58,932 nt of DNA. It comes from Acidobacteriota bacterium (lineage in GTDB: Bacteria; Acidobacteriota; Terriglobia; Acidiferrales; UBA7541). Below are positions 1 to 8,254 of this stretch, piece by piece. The first letter of the stretch is position 1. Every line of letters starts with the position of its first letter. The DNA lies in assembly GCA_003223295.1 (NCBI GenBank), contig QHYM01000125.1, positions 1 to 58,932 of the forward strand, written 5' to 3'. The notes beneath the pieces are model-generated. The model was given only the letters and a program-made list of their open reading frames with translations. It did not search any database and was not told the DNA's origin. A program made the position numbers and the translations under genes.

Positions 1-72
1 GCCCAACAGCAACTGGCAGACGTCCTACTCCGGAGTATGATTCAGCAGTTGCAGATGGATGTGACCTTATAG
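1..72 (+). CDS. C-terminal end of an unknown protein (5' truncated)
   Basis: Frame 1 is open from the first base and stops at TAG 70-72, giving 23 residues rich in Gln and Leu (it reads AQQQLADVLL... and ends QMDVTL). Only the tail is present, so the family cannot be assigned. An amphipathic helical C-terminus is compatible with a small envelope lipoprotein such as LptE, but that is a guess. A hairpin about 50 bases downstream may end its transcript. Coding status is inferred only from the open frame reaching the window edge. Confidence 0.4.
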   Translation, partial: AQQQLADVLLRSMIQQLQMDVTL

Positions 73-120
73 CGCTCGCTTCCCATCGGGCCAAACGAAT
101 GCATTCACAGAAAAAGGGCA

Positions 121-165
121 GCCCACACCTGTCCTTGCTGACAGGTTGCGGGCAGGCACATTTTT
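121..165 (+). terminator. Hairpin with distal T-run, possible terminator of the upstream gene
   Basis: Perfect 7-bp arms ACCTGTC (127-133) and GACAGGT (140-146) with a 6-base loop can be extended by outer GCCC/GGGC pairing. A run of five T follows at 161-165, several bases beyond the stem, so it is a weak intrinsic terminator candidate. Confidence 0.35.
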
Positions 166-286
166 CGCTCATGCGTCAGCCGCTGGCCGGGCGCGCTTTA
201 CACTCGAAATGAACGAAGCGAAAAGGGCTGCACGCGCGGCCCCATCCTTCCAGGGCGCTCCCTGGAGAGCGTAGCGGAGGCGGAAA

Positions 287-676
287 ATGAAACGTACTAC
301 TTTATTTCTGACGATTTTCGTGCTGGCGCTCGTGGCGGTTCGCGGCGTGGCCGCTGCTCCGCAGCACCAGGGGTCAGCGACGCTGACGGGGGTCGTGCTC
401 GGTCCCGACGACAAGCCTGTGCCGCATGCGGCGGTCACTTATCAATCTTCGGGCGGGAACGCTCCCCATGCGGTCCATGCCGACGCGCATGGCCGTTTTA
501 CGATCTCCCAGCTCCGCGCAGACAACTACGATATGCGCGCTTCTGGAAAGGGTGTTTTTTCTGAGTGGGAGAAAAACATCACTGTGCGTAAAGGTCGGAC
601 AAAAAACGTGACCCTGCGTCTGATTTACGCGAAAGAAATCCCCAAGGCTTACGCGAAAGCCAAGCCGCAGCAGTAA
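287..676 (+). CDS. Secreted carboxypeptidase-regulatory-like domain protein
   Basis: 129 residues. Residues 1-23 form a signal peptide (basic MKRT start, hydrophobic core, AAA cleavage region). The mature part is a single beta-sandwich of the carboxypeptidase D regulatory-like type: GVVLGPDDKPVPHAAV, then DAHGRFTISQL, then a Lys-rich C-terminus. This fold is commonly fused to outer-membrane receptors in Acidobacteria; here it stands alone, so it is probably a small exported or periplasmic protein of unknown role. GGAGG sits about 6 bases before the ATG and fixes the start. It is convergent with the anti-sigma gene that follows. Confidence 0.8.
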   Translation: MKRTTLFLTIFVLALVAVRGVAAAPQHQGSATLTGVVLGPDDKPVPHAAVTYQSSGGNAPHAVHADAHGRFTISQLRADNYDMRASGKGVFSEWEKNITVRKGRTKNVTLRLIYAKEIPKAYAKAKPQQ

Positions 677-701
677 TTCCTCATCTCGAATAGAAAATTA
701 T

Positions 702-1469
702 CTACTGGTAAATGAGCTGAGCGAGCTCGTGCAGGTCAGCAACCGAGACGTCCGAGACGGCGCAGTACTCCATCCCTTGACGACGCCAGTGCAGCCACTG
801 ATAGCCCTGCCGCAATCCGGGCGGATGAATGGGCGTGTCCGGCTCTTTCGTGGGCAACACAAATACGTTGATGAAGTGCTTGCGGCGCGCATAAACGAGC
901 ACAGCGACGTTCCGCCCGCCCAAAACGTCCAGGCGTCCGCCAATCAAGGAAAAACCGTCATCGGCAAAATCTTTGACCGGAGGAGCGAAGTCGAGCTTGC
1001 CATTGAACCACGGCTTTACCGTGTGCTGGTCCGTCGAAGCAACGTCGGTGAGATGGCCGGGTTGCAGCGAACGGATATGGGCGTCGATGAGTTCGGCAGC
1101 CGTAAAGGGTGGAGAAGCGGGATTCTGCGTTCCGAGTGTTCCGCCGCGCGGCCAGGCATACCAGGAGATCGAGGCCACCAGGAGGATCGAAGCGGCCAGC
1201 GCGACCCATCGCCACGCAGGAATTCGGGGCGCGACCGGAGCCGCGGTCGCGGCGTCCAGTTCCATGCGAATCTTCTTGCGCAGCCCAACGGGAGCCCGTT
1301 CGTAAAGGCCGTTGCGCTGGAGCCCCGAGCGCAACGATTCCTCCGTCTCCAGAGCCTTGGCGCATTCCCGGCAAGCTTCGAGATGGCGTTCGAATTCGGC
1401 GGAACGCGAGGCGTCCAGTTCGCCATCGACGTACCCATGCAGCGCCGTGCGCGTGAAATCACAACTCAC
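702..1469 (-). CDS. Transmembrane anti-sigma factor (zinc-finger type)
   Basis: 255 residues. The N-terminus carries an anti-sigma zinc-binding motif (HLEACRECAK, H-x3-C-x2-C, residues about 29-38), followed by a cytoplasmic linker, one membrane helix near residues 88-108 (WVALAASILLVASI) and a periplasmic domain of about 145 residues. It overlaps the end of the ECF sigma gene by 11 bases, the usual arrangement of a sigma factor and its inhibitor. Family knowledge: such proteins hold the sigma factor at the membrane until an envelope signal releases it. The signal sensed here is not evident. Confidence 0.88.
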   Translation of the reverse strand: MSCDFTRTALHGYVDGELDASRSAEFERHLEACRECAKALETEESLRSGLQRNGLYERAPVGLRKKIRMELDAATAAPVAPRIPAWRWVALAASILLVASISWYAWPRGGTLGTQNPASPPFTAAELIDAHIRSLQPGHLTDVASTDQHTVKPWFNGKLDFAPPVKDFADDGFSLIGGRLDVLGGRNVAVLVYARRKHFINVFVLPTKEPDTPIHPPGLRQGYQWLHWRRQGMEYCAVSDVSVADLHELAQLIYQ

Positions 1470-2025
1470 GATTGGCCTCCTGCACCGGAGGTTGCGTAAG
1501 GGCGCGCTGCAGCCGCTGGCGCGCGCGGGCCAGCGCGGACATCACCGTACCGATGGGAATGGCGGTAATGGTGGCGATTTCCTTATACGAACAACCTTCC
1601 AGCTCGCGGAGCACCAGCACTTCGCGGAAGCGGGGCGGCAGCGTTTCCAGGGCCCGCCCCAGGCGTTCCCGGTTGTCTCCGGCAATAGCCAATGCCTCCG
1701 GGGAGACACTAGGCTGCGGATGTAATTCCTCGTCGAATTCGGTCATCAGTTCCACAGGGCGATTCTTCTCCAACCATGTATAGCAGGTATTCCGCACAAT
1801 TTGTAACAGCCAGGCACGCGCGTCTCCTCCATGGAATCCGCGGAAAAACCGGTACGCGCGGAGCATGGCCTCTTGCGTAACATCTTCTGAGTCCTCGCGA
1901 CTCCTCAAAATCCAGCGCGCGAGGTTAAAGGCGGCATCGAGGTGGGGCAATACGAGCTGCTCGAAGCGCGCCCGCTCATGCACATCCAACACGTCCGAGC
2001 CTCTCCCCTGGTCAAACCCGCTCAT
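1459..2025 (-). CDS. ECF-type RNA polymerase sigma factor
   Basis: 188 residues from ATG 2025 (an in-frame GTG lies two codons upstream). AAGGCGG is about 9 bases before this ATG and only 3 before the GTG, which favours the ATG. Region 2 is clear (residues about 18-85, with SREDSEDVTQEAMLRAY and WLLQIVRN), and region 4 is at the C-terminus (LPPRFREVLVLRELEG, then YKEIA and an IPIGTVMSALARAR helix-turn-helix). There is no C-terminal extension. It is co-transcribed with the overlapping anti-sigma gene and divergent from the metallophosphoesterase operon at 2293, which is therefore a possible target. That link is inference. Confidence 0.93.
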   Translation of the reverse strand: MSGFDQGRGSDVLDVHERARFEQLVLPHLDAAFNLARWILRSREDSEDVTQEAMLRAYRFFRGFHGGDARAWLLQIVRNTCYTWLEKNRPVELMTEFDEELHPQPSVSPEALAIAGDNRERLGRALETLPPRFREVLVLRELEGCSYKEIATITAIPIGTVMSALARARQRLQRALTQPPVQEANREL

Positions 2026-2292
2026 GGGCACAAACCGCCTTTAGAAGCATTTTATTCCCTTATCGCCCCTTTAGAGTGACGAATCTTACAACCGGTTGGT
2101 GAGCACCAAAACTGGGAAGCCGGGCCGGGAATAACTGGGGTCCCCCGGCGGTCTGCACAAACGAAACACGTCCCATACGCGGCGCGGGCTCCCTGGACTC
2201 TCTCACCCGCGCCGCCCTCCAAGAACATTGGCGGGGAACGGCGACGAAGAATAGCACTGGCACTTGGTGTGCCCAAAATGCAAGGAGAACCG

Positions 2293-3276
2293 ATGTCCCG
2301 AAAGACGATGCCCCCAAAGATACAAGATGAGCTCTTGCACGACCACAACCACGATGGCGTTGACCGCCGCGGTTTCCTCAAGTGCATGGCTTGGGCCGGC
2401 ACTGGGGCCTTCTGCGTAATCCGCGGTGGCGTCCTCCATTCCTACAGCCTGAGCCGCTTCGCTGAGCTGAGCCCCAAGGAAATGGCCGGCGAATTGAGCT
2501 TCGCGCAGATCAGCGACAGCCACATGGGCTTTAACAAGGCGGCGAACCCCGATGTTGCCGCGACGCTGAAGGCCGCAGTAGACAAGATTAACGGATTGAC
2601 GGTTGCGCCGGAGTTTCTCCTGCACACCGGAGACATCAGCCACCTGTCGAAGCCCGAAGAGTTCGATACCGTTGACCAAATTCTTAAGAGTGCGAAGCCG
2701 CAGGATGTCTTTTATGTTCCCGGCGAGCATGACGTACTGAATGACGACGGTAAACAGTTCCTGGAACGCTACGGAAAAGGCAGCAAGGGCTCGGGCTGGT
2801 ACAGTTTCGACAAGAAGGGCGTGCATTTCATCGGGTTGGTGAACGTAATGAACTTGAAGGCCGGCGGGCTGGGAACGCTGGGCCACGAGCAGCTGGAATG
2901 GCTCGAAGACGATGTGAAGCACTTGAAGCACAGCACCCCGCTCGTGGTGTTCGCGCACATTCCCTTGTGGTCCGTGTACCCCGAATGGGGATGGGGCACG
3001 GAGGACAGCGCGCAGGCTCTTTCCTACTTGAAAAAATTCGGCTCGGTGACGGTGTTGAACGGGCACATTCACCAAACCATGCAGAAGGTCGAAGGAAACG
3101 TCACTTTTCACACCGCGACATCGACAGCATTTCCGCAGCCCCAGCCGGGGAAAGCGGATTCGCCCGGGCCCATGAAAGTGCCGGCGGAGCAACTGAAAAG
3201 CGTCCTGGGAATTACGGACGTGAACGTCGTGAAGGGGCAGCAAGCGCTGGCGGTGGTCGATTCGAACCTGGAATGA
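2293..3276 (+). CDS. Tat-exported calcineurin-like metallophosphoesterase
   Basis: 327 residues. ATG 2293 is chosen over the upstream GTG 2269 because AAGGAGA lies 4-5 bases before it. Residues 24-30 read DRRGFLK, a twin-arginine motif, followed by a short hydrophobic segment, so export folded with metals bound is likely. Metal ligands follow the family order: D-x-H (ISDSHMG), GD (HTGDISH), a GEHD in place of the usual GNHD, H in FAHIPLW, and GHIH. The Asn-to-Glu change in the third motif is unusual. The substrate is unknown. It heads a small cluster with a cupredoxin and two membrane proteins. Confidence 0.85.
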   Translation: MSRKTMPPKIQDELLHDHNHDGVDRRGFLKCMAWAGTGAFCVIRGGVLHSYSLSRFAELSPKEMAGELSFAQISDSHMGFNKAANPDVAATLKAAVDKINGLTVAPEFLLHTGDISHLSKPEEFDTVDQILKSAKPQDVFYVPGEHDVLNDDGKQFLERYGKGSKGSGWYSFDKKGVHFIGLVNVMNLKAGGLGTLGHEQLEWLEDDVKHLKHSTPLVVFAHIPLWSVYPEWGWGTEDSAQALSYLKKFGSVTVLNGHIHQTMQKVEGNVTFHTATSTAFPQPQPGKADSPGPMKVPAEQLKSVLGITDVNVVKGQQALAVVDSNLE

Positions 3277-3340
3277 GCAGACGGCCGCACATTCCTAAAC
3301 CCAAACTTTTCGAAAACAAATAAGGAGAGGAAGAAAAATC

Positions 3341-3703
3341 ATGAGGAGAAGTGTGTCTCTTGCAGTTTTCATTGCGGTTGCAATTCTGGGAATCGGGGCA
3401 TTGGGCGCGGGCGCGAGGAACTCCAGCGTGGCCGCGCAACAGAAAGCAGAAACTACAGAAGTGAAGATCGATAATTTCAGCTTCGGTCCGGCAACTTTGA
3501 CCGTTTCCGTGGGAACCACAGTCACCTGGACGAACCGCGACGATATTCCTCACACCGTGGTCAGCGCAGATGATCCAAAAATATTTAAGTCGAAAGTTCT
3601 CGACACGGACGAGAAATTTTCTTTCACTTTCACCAGAGCCGGAACCTATCCGTACTTCTGCTCGATTCACCCAAAGATGACCGGCAAGGTCATAGTGCAA
3701 TGA
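3341..3703 (+). CDS. Cupredoxin (plastocyanin/amicyanin-like copper protein)
   Basis: 120 residues, preceded by AAGGAGAGG. Residues 1-30 are a signal peptide. The mature domain has the cupredoxin pattern: FGPATLTVSVGTTVTWTNRD, then the first copper ligand in IPHTV, and a C-terminal cluster YFCSIHPKM supplying Cys, His and Met. All four type-1 copper ligands are present, so it should be a periplasmic blue copper electron carrier. Its neighbours (metallophosphoesterase before, DUF2231 and DUF420-like membrane proteins after) suggest a small periplasmic or membrane redox module. Its last codons belong to a three-copy imperfect repeat. Confidence 0.88.
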   Translation: MRRSVSLAVFIAVAILGIGALGAGARNSSVAAQQKAETTEVKIDNFSFGPATLTVSVGTTVTWTNRDDIPHTVVSADDPKIFKSKVLDTDEKFSFTFTRAGTYPYFCSIHPKMTGKVIVQ

Positions 3704-3740
3704 CCAGTAAGGCCACAAGTGCGGTGACCGGTGAGGCCAC
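3678..3740 (+). repeat. Three imperfect tandem copies spanning the cupredoxin stop codon
   Basis: Copies begin TGACCGGCAAGGTCA (3678), TGACCAGTAAGGCCA (3701) and TGACCGGTGAGGCCA (3725), spaced 23 and 24 bases. Copy 1 encodes the end of the cupredoxin; copies 2 and 3 lie downstream of its stop and look like decayed duplications. Confidence 0.6.
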
Positions 3741-3785
3741 GCAGCAAACCACCGTTCGCGTCCCCTTGAAAACGAGCGCAAAAAT

Positions 3786-4238
3786 ATGCTGAATCCCTTC
3801 GATTTCAAATCTGCCATTTCTGCGAAGCATGCGCAGCACGTCGTGCTGATCCATTTTCCGATTGCGTTGTTCATCGCCGGCGTCGCCTTTGATTTTCTGG
3901 CGCATTGGACGAAACGGCAAAGCCTGGCCGCGGCCGCTTATTGGAATTTTGCGGTCGCGGCCGTGGCAAGCGTCCCCGCGATGATTACCGGGCTGCTCGC
4001 CTGGCAGTGGCAACTCGAGGGCCAGCCGCTGAAAGGCACGCTTCTCCTTCATCTGATATTCGGCGTTGCTTCGAGCACGTTGATCGGTGTGGTCTGGCTG
4101 ATTCACTGGACCGTAAAACGAAGTCAAAGCGAGACTCTGCATACCTTTTGCCTTCCGCTGGAAGCGCTGACTGCGGTGCTGCTTGCCCTGACCGGGCACC
4201 TCGGCGGATTCCTCAGCGGCGTCAACGTGCCGGGGTAA
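3786..4238 (+). CDS. DUF2231-type four-helix membrane protein
   Basis: 150 residues with about four membrane helices. The N-terminal region HVVLIHFPIALFIAGVAFDFLAHW matches the DUF2231 signature, in which a conserved His precedes FPIAL. Other conserved-looking residues are His in LLHLIFG and in LTGHLGG. Members of this family often sit beside respiratory or heme-copper genes; their biochemical role is not established. It lies 82 bases after the cupredoxin and 28 before the next membrane gene, so the three are probably co-transcribed. The ribosome-binding site is weak. Confidence 0.75.
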   Translation: MLNPFDFKSAISAKHAQHVVLIHFPIALFIAGVAFDFLAHWTKRQSLAAAAYWNFAVAAVASVPAMITGLLAWQWQLEGQPLKGTLLLHLIFGVASSTLIGVVWLIHWTVKRSQSETLHTFCLPLEALTAVLLALTGHLGGFLSGVNVPG

Positions 4239-4266
4239 ACCGGGACTTCCACCGGGAGGCTCCAGA

Positions 4267-4728
4267 ATGAGCGAAGGGTTTCTTGGGACCGCGGCCCCGC
4301 TGGCAGCCGACGTAGTTCTGCTGCTGGAAACTGGAATGGGTGTGACGTTGCTCGCCGGTGCATGGCTTGCGCGTACCAAACGTTTTCGGCTTCATGCGTG
4401 GTGCCAATCCGCGATCGTGTTTGTGAACCTCGTGGTGATTGCTCTCGAGATGCTTCCCTCCTTTCGCGTTCAAGTGCTTCCTCGCATTCCGCTGAAACTC
4501 GGGAAAAATTACGTGGCGCTGGCGGCAGCACACGCAACGCTCGGAGGTGTGGCGGAAATCCTGGCGGTATACATTTTGCTCGCGGCGGGCACGCGGCTCT
4601 TGCCGGAAAAGATGCGCATCGCGCGATACAAGGCTTGGATGCAATGCGTCCTCGCGCTATGGTGGCTGGCGCTGCTGCTGGGCCTCGCGACCTACATTCG
4701 CTGGTATGTGCTGCATTCGTTTCGTTGA
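4267..4728 (+). CDS. DUF420-like multi-helix membrane protein
   Basis: 153 residues, four to five hydrophobic helices. GGGAGG lies about 8 bases before the ATG. The order of features resembles DUF420 (CtaM-like) proteins linked to cytochrome oxidase maturation: a His after the first helix (RLHAWCQS), a second His in AAAHATLGG, and a terminal helix with RYKAWMQ followed by WWLALLLGLATYIRWY. Conservation is loose, so this is a probable rather than firm assignment. Together with the cupredoxin and DUF2231 protein it suggests a membrane redox or copper-handling unit. Confidence 0.6.
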   Translation: MSEGFLGTAAPLAADVVLLLETGMGVTLLAGAWLARTKRFRLHAWCQSAIVFVNLVVIALEMLPSFRVQVLPRIPLKLGKNYVALAAAHATLGGVAEILAVYILLAAGTRLLPEKMRIARYKAWMQCVLALWWLALLLGLATYIRWYVLHSFR

Positions 4729-4952
4729 GTTGCGAGTTGAGACCTTGAAGGCTTGGGGTAGTACTATCAACTTTCGCGGCGAGTCGCGACCGTTGAGAGT
4801 CTCTGTATCTCATTGATTGCAAGCATGTTAGTCGACCATACGGATTTCCCGCGCCATTGGGATGGGCGCTTTGTACTACAACCCGCGTACCCTGTCCTCT
4901 GGCTCTGGCGAACCATTGAGCGGTGCAAAGCGTCCGCGTAACTTGCTAAGAA

Positions 4953-5015
4953 CGGGTTGGGGGCCGCGCGGGGACAGCGGCCCCGCAAGGGGTCGTGTGC
5001 GAGCTACCCAACCCG
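4953..5015 (+). other. Potential structured RNA element
   Basis: Outer arms CGGGTTGGG (4953-4961) and CCCAACCCG (5007-5015) are perfectly complementary. Inside, GGGGCCGC (4960-4967) can pair with GCGGCCCC (4977-4984), or CCCC (4981-4984) can instead pair with GGGG (4989-4992) around a GCAA tetraloop of the GNRA class. These inner structures are mutually exclusive. No known RNA family was recognised, and there is no poly-T tract. Orientation is unknown; plus is given because the GNRA loop reads on that strand. Confidence 0.35.
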
Positions 5016-5026
5016 CCAAGTTTCCG

Positions 5027-5065
5027 CTTCCCTCTCTCTGTACAAGATCACTTCCCTCTCTCTGT
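5027..5065. repeat. Two direct copies of a pyrimidine-rich 15-mer
   Basis: CTTCCCTCTCTCTGT occurs at 5027-5041 and identically at 5051-5065, a 24-base period. Function unknown. Confidence 0.7.
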
Positions 5066-5112
5066 CGTTTTCGTCCTCCAGGCTGAAATCTGCTTTCCTC
5101 TCCGCCCTGCGA

Positions 5113-5137
5113 GGATTCGACCGAGTTGGTCGAATCC
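5113..5137. repeat. Perfect 10-bp inverted repeat
   Basis: GGATTCGACC (5113-5122) and GGTCGAATCC (5128-5137) flank a GAGTT loop. The right arm resembles a tRNA T-arm (GGTTCGAATCC with one base missing), but no tRNA can be folded around it. It lies about 70 bases before the next gene, so an operator or RNA hairpin is possible. Confidence 0.55.
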
Positions 5138-5205
5138 GACGCCAGGGTGTGTTTGCGCTCCCGCCAGTTCCTAACCTAGGTGCGCGGCGTGCAACCTGAA
5201 GTGCC

Positions 5206-6168
5206 GTGGCCAAGGGACGGGGCCTAGAAACGCCGCCAAATCAGTGCGTTAAGGATAAGCCGCGGGTGCACAATGACAGGATAGTGCGACAGGTGAAAGG
5301 TGTGCGCGACAGATTGGCTGTGATTCGCGTAATCCTGCTGGCGGCGGTGACGCTGTATCCGGCCGTCGCGGACTTCGCGCAAGGCGCGGAGCCTGAACCG
5401 GCCAAGTTGCACGCCAACACGCTGGAAGCGTTCGACCGTTACGTGAAGCTGACGGAAGCGCGCAACCACGACGAGCTGAAGCGGGGAACGAATCTGCTGT
5501 GGATCGACCAACTGCCCGCGGCGCAGCGCACCGAAGCCTACGCGGCGCTGAAGCGCGGCGAAGTGAAGATGAAGAAGCTCGAGATGCTCGACGGCGGCAA
5601 GCCCATCGCCTGCCCCGGCGGCATCATCCATCACTGGACGGGCGTGGTGTTCATCCCTGGCGCCAAACTCGAAGATGTGCTGGCGATGCTCGAAGATTAC
5701 GACAAGCACTCCGTCTACTACGCTCCAGATGTGGAACGCTCGAAGATCGAATCCAGGAACAGGGACCACTTCCGCGTGTTCCTGCGTTTCCGCCGGCACA
5801 AGGTGATCACCGTGGTGCTGAACACTGAGCATGACATTGAGTATTTCCACGACGGGCCGGGGCGCGCCCATAGCCGAAGCTCCGCCGTGCGCATCGCGGA
5901 AGTGGAAAACGCGGGCAAGAGCGACGAGCGCGAAAAACCGCCGGGCGATGACGGCGGATTCCTGTGGCGCATGGAAACGTGGTGGCGGATGGAAGAGCGC
6001 GACGGCGGCGTATACCTGCAGAGCGAAGTCGTTTCTTTGACGCGGGACATTCCCGTGCTGCTGAGCTGGATGATCAAACCGTTTGTCACGAGTATCCCGA
6101 AAGAGACGTTGACGGCGACGCTCGCAGCGACCCGCAAAGGCGTGCAAGCCCGCATGCCGAAGCTTTGA
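5206..6168 (+). CDS. START/SRPBCC-like lipid-binding-fold protein, probably exported
   Basis: Up to 320 residues from GTG 5206. The start is uncertain: GTG 5302 would place the hydrophobic stretch VIRVILLAAVTLYPAVADF near the N-terminus as a signal peptide and is biologically attractive. The mature part has a helical N-terminal region followed by a SRPBCC-type domain (HHWTGVVFIPGAKLEDVLAM, LEDYDKHSVYYAPDV, a long beta region, and a C-terminal helix ending KETLTATLAATRKGV). This fold binds hydrophobic ligands in a cavity; the ligand is unknown. It stands alone and converges with the porin gene. Confidence 0.72.
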   Translation: MAKGRGLETPPNQCVKDKPRVHNDRIVRQVKGVRDRLAVIRVILLAAVTLYPAVADFAQGAEPEPAKLHANTLEAFDRYVKLTEARNHDELKRGTNLLWIDQLPAAQRTEAYAALKRGEVKMKKLEMLDGGKPIACPGGIIHHWTGVVFIPGAKLEDVLAMLEDYDKHSVYYAPDVERSKIESRNRDHFRVFLRFRRHKVITVVLNTEHDIEYFHDGPGRAHSRSSAVRIAEVENAGKSDEREKPPGDDGGFLWRMETWWRMEERDGGVYLQSEVVSLTRDIPVLLSWMIKPFVTSIPKETLTATLAATRKGVQARMPKL

Positions 6169-6264
6169 AGCTGGCCCACGTCCAAGGTGCCCAACGTAAA
6201 AGACTCGCCAAAGCGTGAGCGACAGCGCACGCTTCGACGAGTCCATGCATTCTCGCGCCAGCGT

Positions 6265-8152
6265 CTAGAAAGTGAAGATGGTGCCGCCTTCGCTGCGGAG
6301 ATCGCGCCAAGTGCGAGAAGGATTGCCACGGAAAAGCGGCAGAGCCCCCGTGGCACTGGGCAAAGCATCGGTCTCGTAGAGCCCCTGTTCAAAGGCGAAG
6401 GTGACCCAATTGTTCAGTTTGTAATACAAGGTGCCGGCGTAGAGTGAACTCTTGTGCCGTGCGCCTGCGGTATTGAAGCGCTGCACATCGCGTGCTTTGG
6501 CGAAGTCCGAGCCGTAGTGCACATACAGCGACCAGCCCATATTGCGGCCTTGCGGGTCGGCGCCAAAGATGCGCGAGAGCGGTAGACCCAGGTTGATCAA
6601 TCCGCCCGCCGCCCGGACGGGACGCTGAGGGGACCACCGCGACACCGCTGGCGTCGGTGCCAAAGACAACCGTGGAGGCGCCGTCGATTGAGGGCACTGC
6701 GGCGGTACCGGTGAGGCCCGCCGTGTCGTTGTAGTTGGAGAAAAACTGGCCACCAAAAAACCAGCGCAGGTCGCTTCCGGTGTAGTACTTACCGATCAAC
6801 GTAAAATAGCGCGTAGGCAGTTGAAATTCGCCGGTCCAGCCGTTGGTTGTGCTGGTTACGGTAGCGCCCTGCGGGAAAGCGCTTTGGAATGCCGCGGGGA
6901 CTCCTGCGGCGGTCACGATCGCCTTGCGCTCGCCCTGCTCGCCGCTGAAGATAATCTGCGCGGGAGCCACGCCCGGAGCGTGATCGAGCTGAAATTGCGC
7001 CACGACGCGGGCCTCGACGGACGGATGCGCAGAATCAGGCCCCTGGCGCTCGCCGTAACCGAGTTGGTTGGCAAGATTGGCAGAGCCGGGCTGGTCGCCC
7101 GAAGCGGGCAGCACGGCGGCGACCTCGGGCATCAGCTTGAAGCTGCCGAAGTCGTGGGTCCATCCGAAGCGCATCTGCGGCTGACGTTCCCAAAGAGTGC
7201 CAAAGCCGCCCCCCGAGAGCATGGATTCTACGAAGGTGGGCAGCGTGGAAGAAGCAAACGGGGTCCAGTCCTGGCCGAACAGCGCTGAGAGCTCGTCTTT
7301 TTCACCCACCTTGTAGTCCAGCCGGGCATAGGCCAAACGGATCGAGGGCATACTCGAGCGGATCGAGGAAAGGTTCCTATTGTTGACGCGGGTGAAGTCT
7401 CCCTCGAAGTCGAACTCAATCTTTCCGGTGATGGTGAGATTGGGAGAGGGATCGAGCCACTCGAAGTTGGCACCGAGACGCGAGGAACGCGCCTTGATGT
7501 GAAACTCCGGGGCGCCTTCGGGACCAGTATCCGTTGAGAATCCCGGAAGCGGGAAATCGTCGCCGCCCGGCGAAGAGCTATCCCGGACGAACGTGGCCTT
7601 GATGAGACCGTAAGGCGTAACATGCAAGTTTCCAATGCTAAATGCGGGCTTGAGGCCCTCGCGCGGGAGGCCGCCGACGGGAAGGTTGCGGGTTGGCGTG
7701 ATGGCAGGTATGACTGCCGATGCGTCCGCAGGATGGGACGGCAAAGCCGACCCTGAGGTTGCAAGGTTGGCTGTAGGCGCGCTGACGTCTGGTGCAGTCG
7801 ACGGTAGGTGATAGACAGCGGGAATGACCATGGCGTTTTTTGCGCCCGGCGCTGAAGCATTCGAGATCACGGCTCCGCCAAAGGCGTGGTCGTAGTCGGA
7901 CTGCGAGATAACACCCTTGCTGATGAGGAGGCTTCCGAGCCTTTTGTCCACATCGACAGGAGAGGAGCCCTGGTTGATGTGCGCCGCTTCCTCTTCGGTC
8001 AGAACACCCTTGGATAGAAGCAGGCTAACGAGAGGACTCATGGCTGGCGAGTTCTGCGACTGCTGTTGGGCGAGGCCGCGTTGACACCATACAAACGTTG
8101 AGAGCAGACATGCTGCCAGTGACAGCACGATCGGAAATGGTTTTAACGTCAT
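6265..8152 (-). pseudogene. Outer-membrane porin, interrupted by a single-base frameshift
   Basis: Reading from ATG 8152 there is a signal peptide (MTLKPFPIVLSLAACLLS...), two short helical repeats (LLLSKGVLTEEEAA and LLISKGVISQSDYD), then a beta-barrel with alternating aromatic strands like DcaP or phosphate-selective porins. The frame runs into out-of-frame sequence (ending at 6389) after about residue 510. The true C-terminal strands (GLINLGLPLSRIFGAD ... GTIFTF, ending in Phe) continue in another frame to 6265. The junction lies in a G/C-rich run at about 6600-6630 (CGGGCGGCGGGCGG on the coding strand). Restored length is about 628 residues. It may be a real mutation or a sequencing or assembly error. 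Confidence 0.82.
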
Positions 8153-8222
8153 TTGAACAACCCCCTGAGATTCGCGATGGGGAGCGAATCGTGTTCCGAA
8201 GTGTGAAGGGCCGACGAACCTT

Positions 8223-8254
8223 CTTTACATATCCATGGTTGTAAAGGTTGTCAA
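8223..8254 (-). promoter_or_regulatory. Consensus sigma-70 promoter with overlapping palindrome, driving the frameshifted porin
   Basis: On the minus strand, TTGACA (8254-8249) and TATGTA (8231-8226) are separated by 17 bases. A perfect inverted repeat, CTTTACA (8223-8229) and TGTAAAG (8240-8246), occupies the spacer and the -10 box, the classic place for a repressor. The ATG follows about 75 bases downstream. Confidence 0.7.

Larger units (their letters stand above)
4729..5205. other. Non-coding gap with several inverted and direct repeats
   Basis: About 480 bases without a convincing gene. It holds a nested hairpin region (4953-5015), a twice-repeated pyrimidine 15-mer (5027-5065) and a perfect 10-bp hairpin (5113-5137). 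Short open frames here lack ribosome-binding sites and coding character. The remainder shows nothing recognisable. Confidence 0.6.

Noticed and set aside
2203-3243. 346-codon minus-strand open frame opposite the metallophosphoesterase
   Set aside because: The plus strand carries all metal-ligand motifs; this frame is a shadow.
5113-5137. Possible tRNA T-arm
   Set aside because: The arm resembles GGTTCGAATCC but there is no acceptor stem, anticodon arm or D-arm around it.
5224-6246. 340-codon minus-strand open frame opposite the START-like gene
   Set aside because: No coding signals; the plus-strand protein has a coherent fold.
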